In this document: positions 63,924-64,000 of the stretch, piece after piece | Numbering within the stretch: the first letter of the stretch is position 1 | How the letters are laid out: each line of letters begins with the position of its first letter | Made by a program: the position numbers and the translations under genes | From: CALDTK01 sp041744755 | GTDB taxonomy: Bacteria; Bacteroidota; Bacteroidia; Chitinophagales; Saprospiraceae | DNA length: 64,000 nucleotides | Direction of reading: 5' to 3' | Assembly: GCA_041744755.1 (NCBI GenBank) | Contig: JBGTKC010000064.1 | Location: 50,334-114,333 of the forward strand | The notes under the pieces: generated by a model | The model's database searches: none | Told to the model about the DNA's origin: nothing | What the model saw: only the letters and a program-made list of their open reading frames with translations

Positions 63924-64000
63924 ATGATGAACGGATTGCTCAGGACGATACTCGGGTCAACGGGGCTCGCGATCGCGGCGCTGGCCGCGGCCGCGCCTTT
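63924..64000 (+). CDS. Secreted protein, N-terminus only (amidase by position?)
   Basis: Starts ATG ATG at 63924 and 63927 and runs off the window. The 25 residues seen are a signal peptide (ILGSTGLAIAALAAAAP). In many Bacteroidota an N-acetylmuramoyl-L-alanine amidase gene is divergent from lptD, so that is my guess; nothing catalytic is visible yet. Confidence 0.4.
   Translation, partial: MMNGLLRTILGSTGLAIAALAAAAP

Noticed and set aside
1..64000. CRISPR arrays, insertion sequences, prophage genes or integrase sites
   Set aside because: No regularly spaced repeats, transposase, integrase or phage structural genes are visible; the tRNA-Val is not flanked by an integrase or a duplicated 3' end.

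Overview
The window is a 64 kb piece of a GC-rich chromosome from a member of the Bacteroidota. The phylum call rests on a PorP/SprF protein next to a PorE-like OmpA protein (type IX secretion parts), a sigma/FecR/TonB-receptor set, a Bacteroidota-type NqrM, and many upstream elements fitting the Bacteroidota -7 promoter motif TAnnTTTG (often TAnnTTCG here). A high-GC lineage such as Saprospiria is my guess, not something I can prove. Genes are dense, and the high GC creates many long antisense reading frames that I treated as shadows. There is no prophage, transposase, CRISPR array or rRNA. One tRNA (Val, CAC) is present.

Layout. 0-3 kb: end of a TetR regulator, a HEPN/nucleotidyltransferase pair with a mutated HEPN motif, and lepA. 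3-10 kb: NrtR-like regulator, App1-type phosphatase, trehalase, DUF1499, threonine aldolase, bifunctional nuclease, mazG and a probable nqrM. 10-16 kb: two small proteins, lnt and metG. 16-22.8 kb: nqrABCDEF for the Na+-pumping NADH:quinone reductase, with an unusual signal-peptide and membrane extension on NqrA. 22.9-28.2 kb: pnuC, a PorE-like protein fused to DUF1573, PorP/SprF and a family 9 glycosyltransferase. 28.4-34 kb: an AstE-like hydrolase with a RimK-like ligase, an MFS carrier, an epimerase and a beta-helix protein. 34-38.4 kb: three glycosyltransferases in one run. 38.4-42.7 kb: sigma factor, FecR and TonB receptor.

42.7-50.3 kb is the most striking region. It encodes close relatives of three plant tocopherol enzymes: homogentisate prenyltransferase (VTE2 type), MPBQ/MSBQ methyltransferase (VTE3, plant type) and gamma-tocopherol methyltransferase (VTE4). 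A geranylgeranyl reductase with a partner ferredoxin lies 3 kb away on the same strand. Together they could make phytyl diphosphate, join it to homogentisate and methylate the product. No tocopherol cyclase or HPPD gene is visible.

50.3-64 kb: tRNA-Val with a terminator, GH30 glycosidase, a second and intact HEPN/MNT pair, valS, hicBA directly behind lysA, an ECF sigma/anti-sigma pair, a TonB-C-like secreted gene interrupted by two in-frame stops, an acyltransferase, a DUF6438 lipoprotein, lptD and the start of a divergent secreted protein.

Across the whole window runs a dispersed 14-bp motif, GCTTNCGCCAAAAC. I count 20 exact copies on both strands, in several reading frames and also between genes. 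A sister form, GACTTNCGTCAAAAC, occurs six times. Neither is explained by protein coding. A second recurring theme is -7-like elements only 5-8 bases before start codons, which suggests leaderless or near-leaderless mRNAs.
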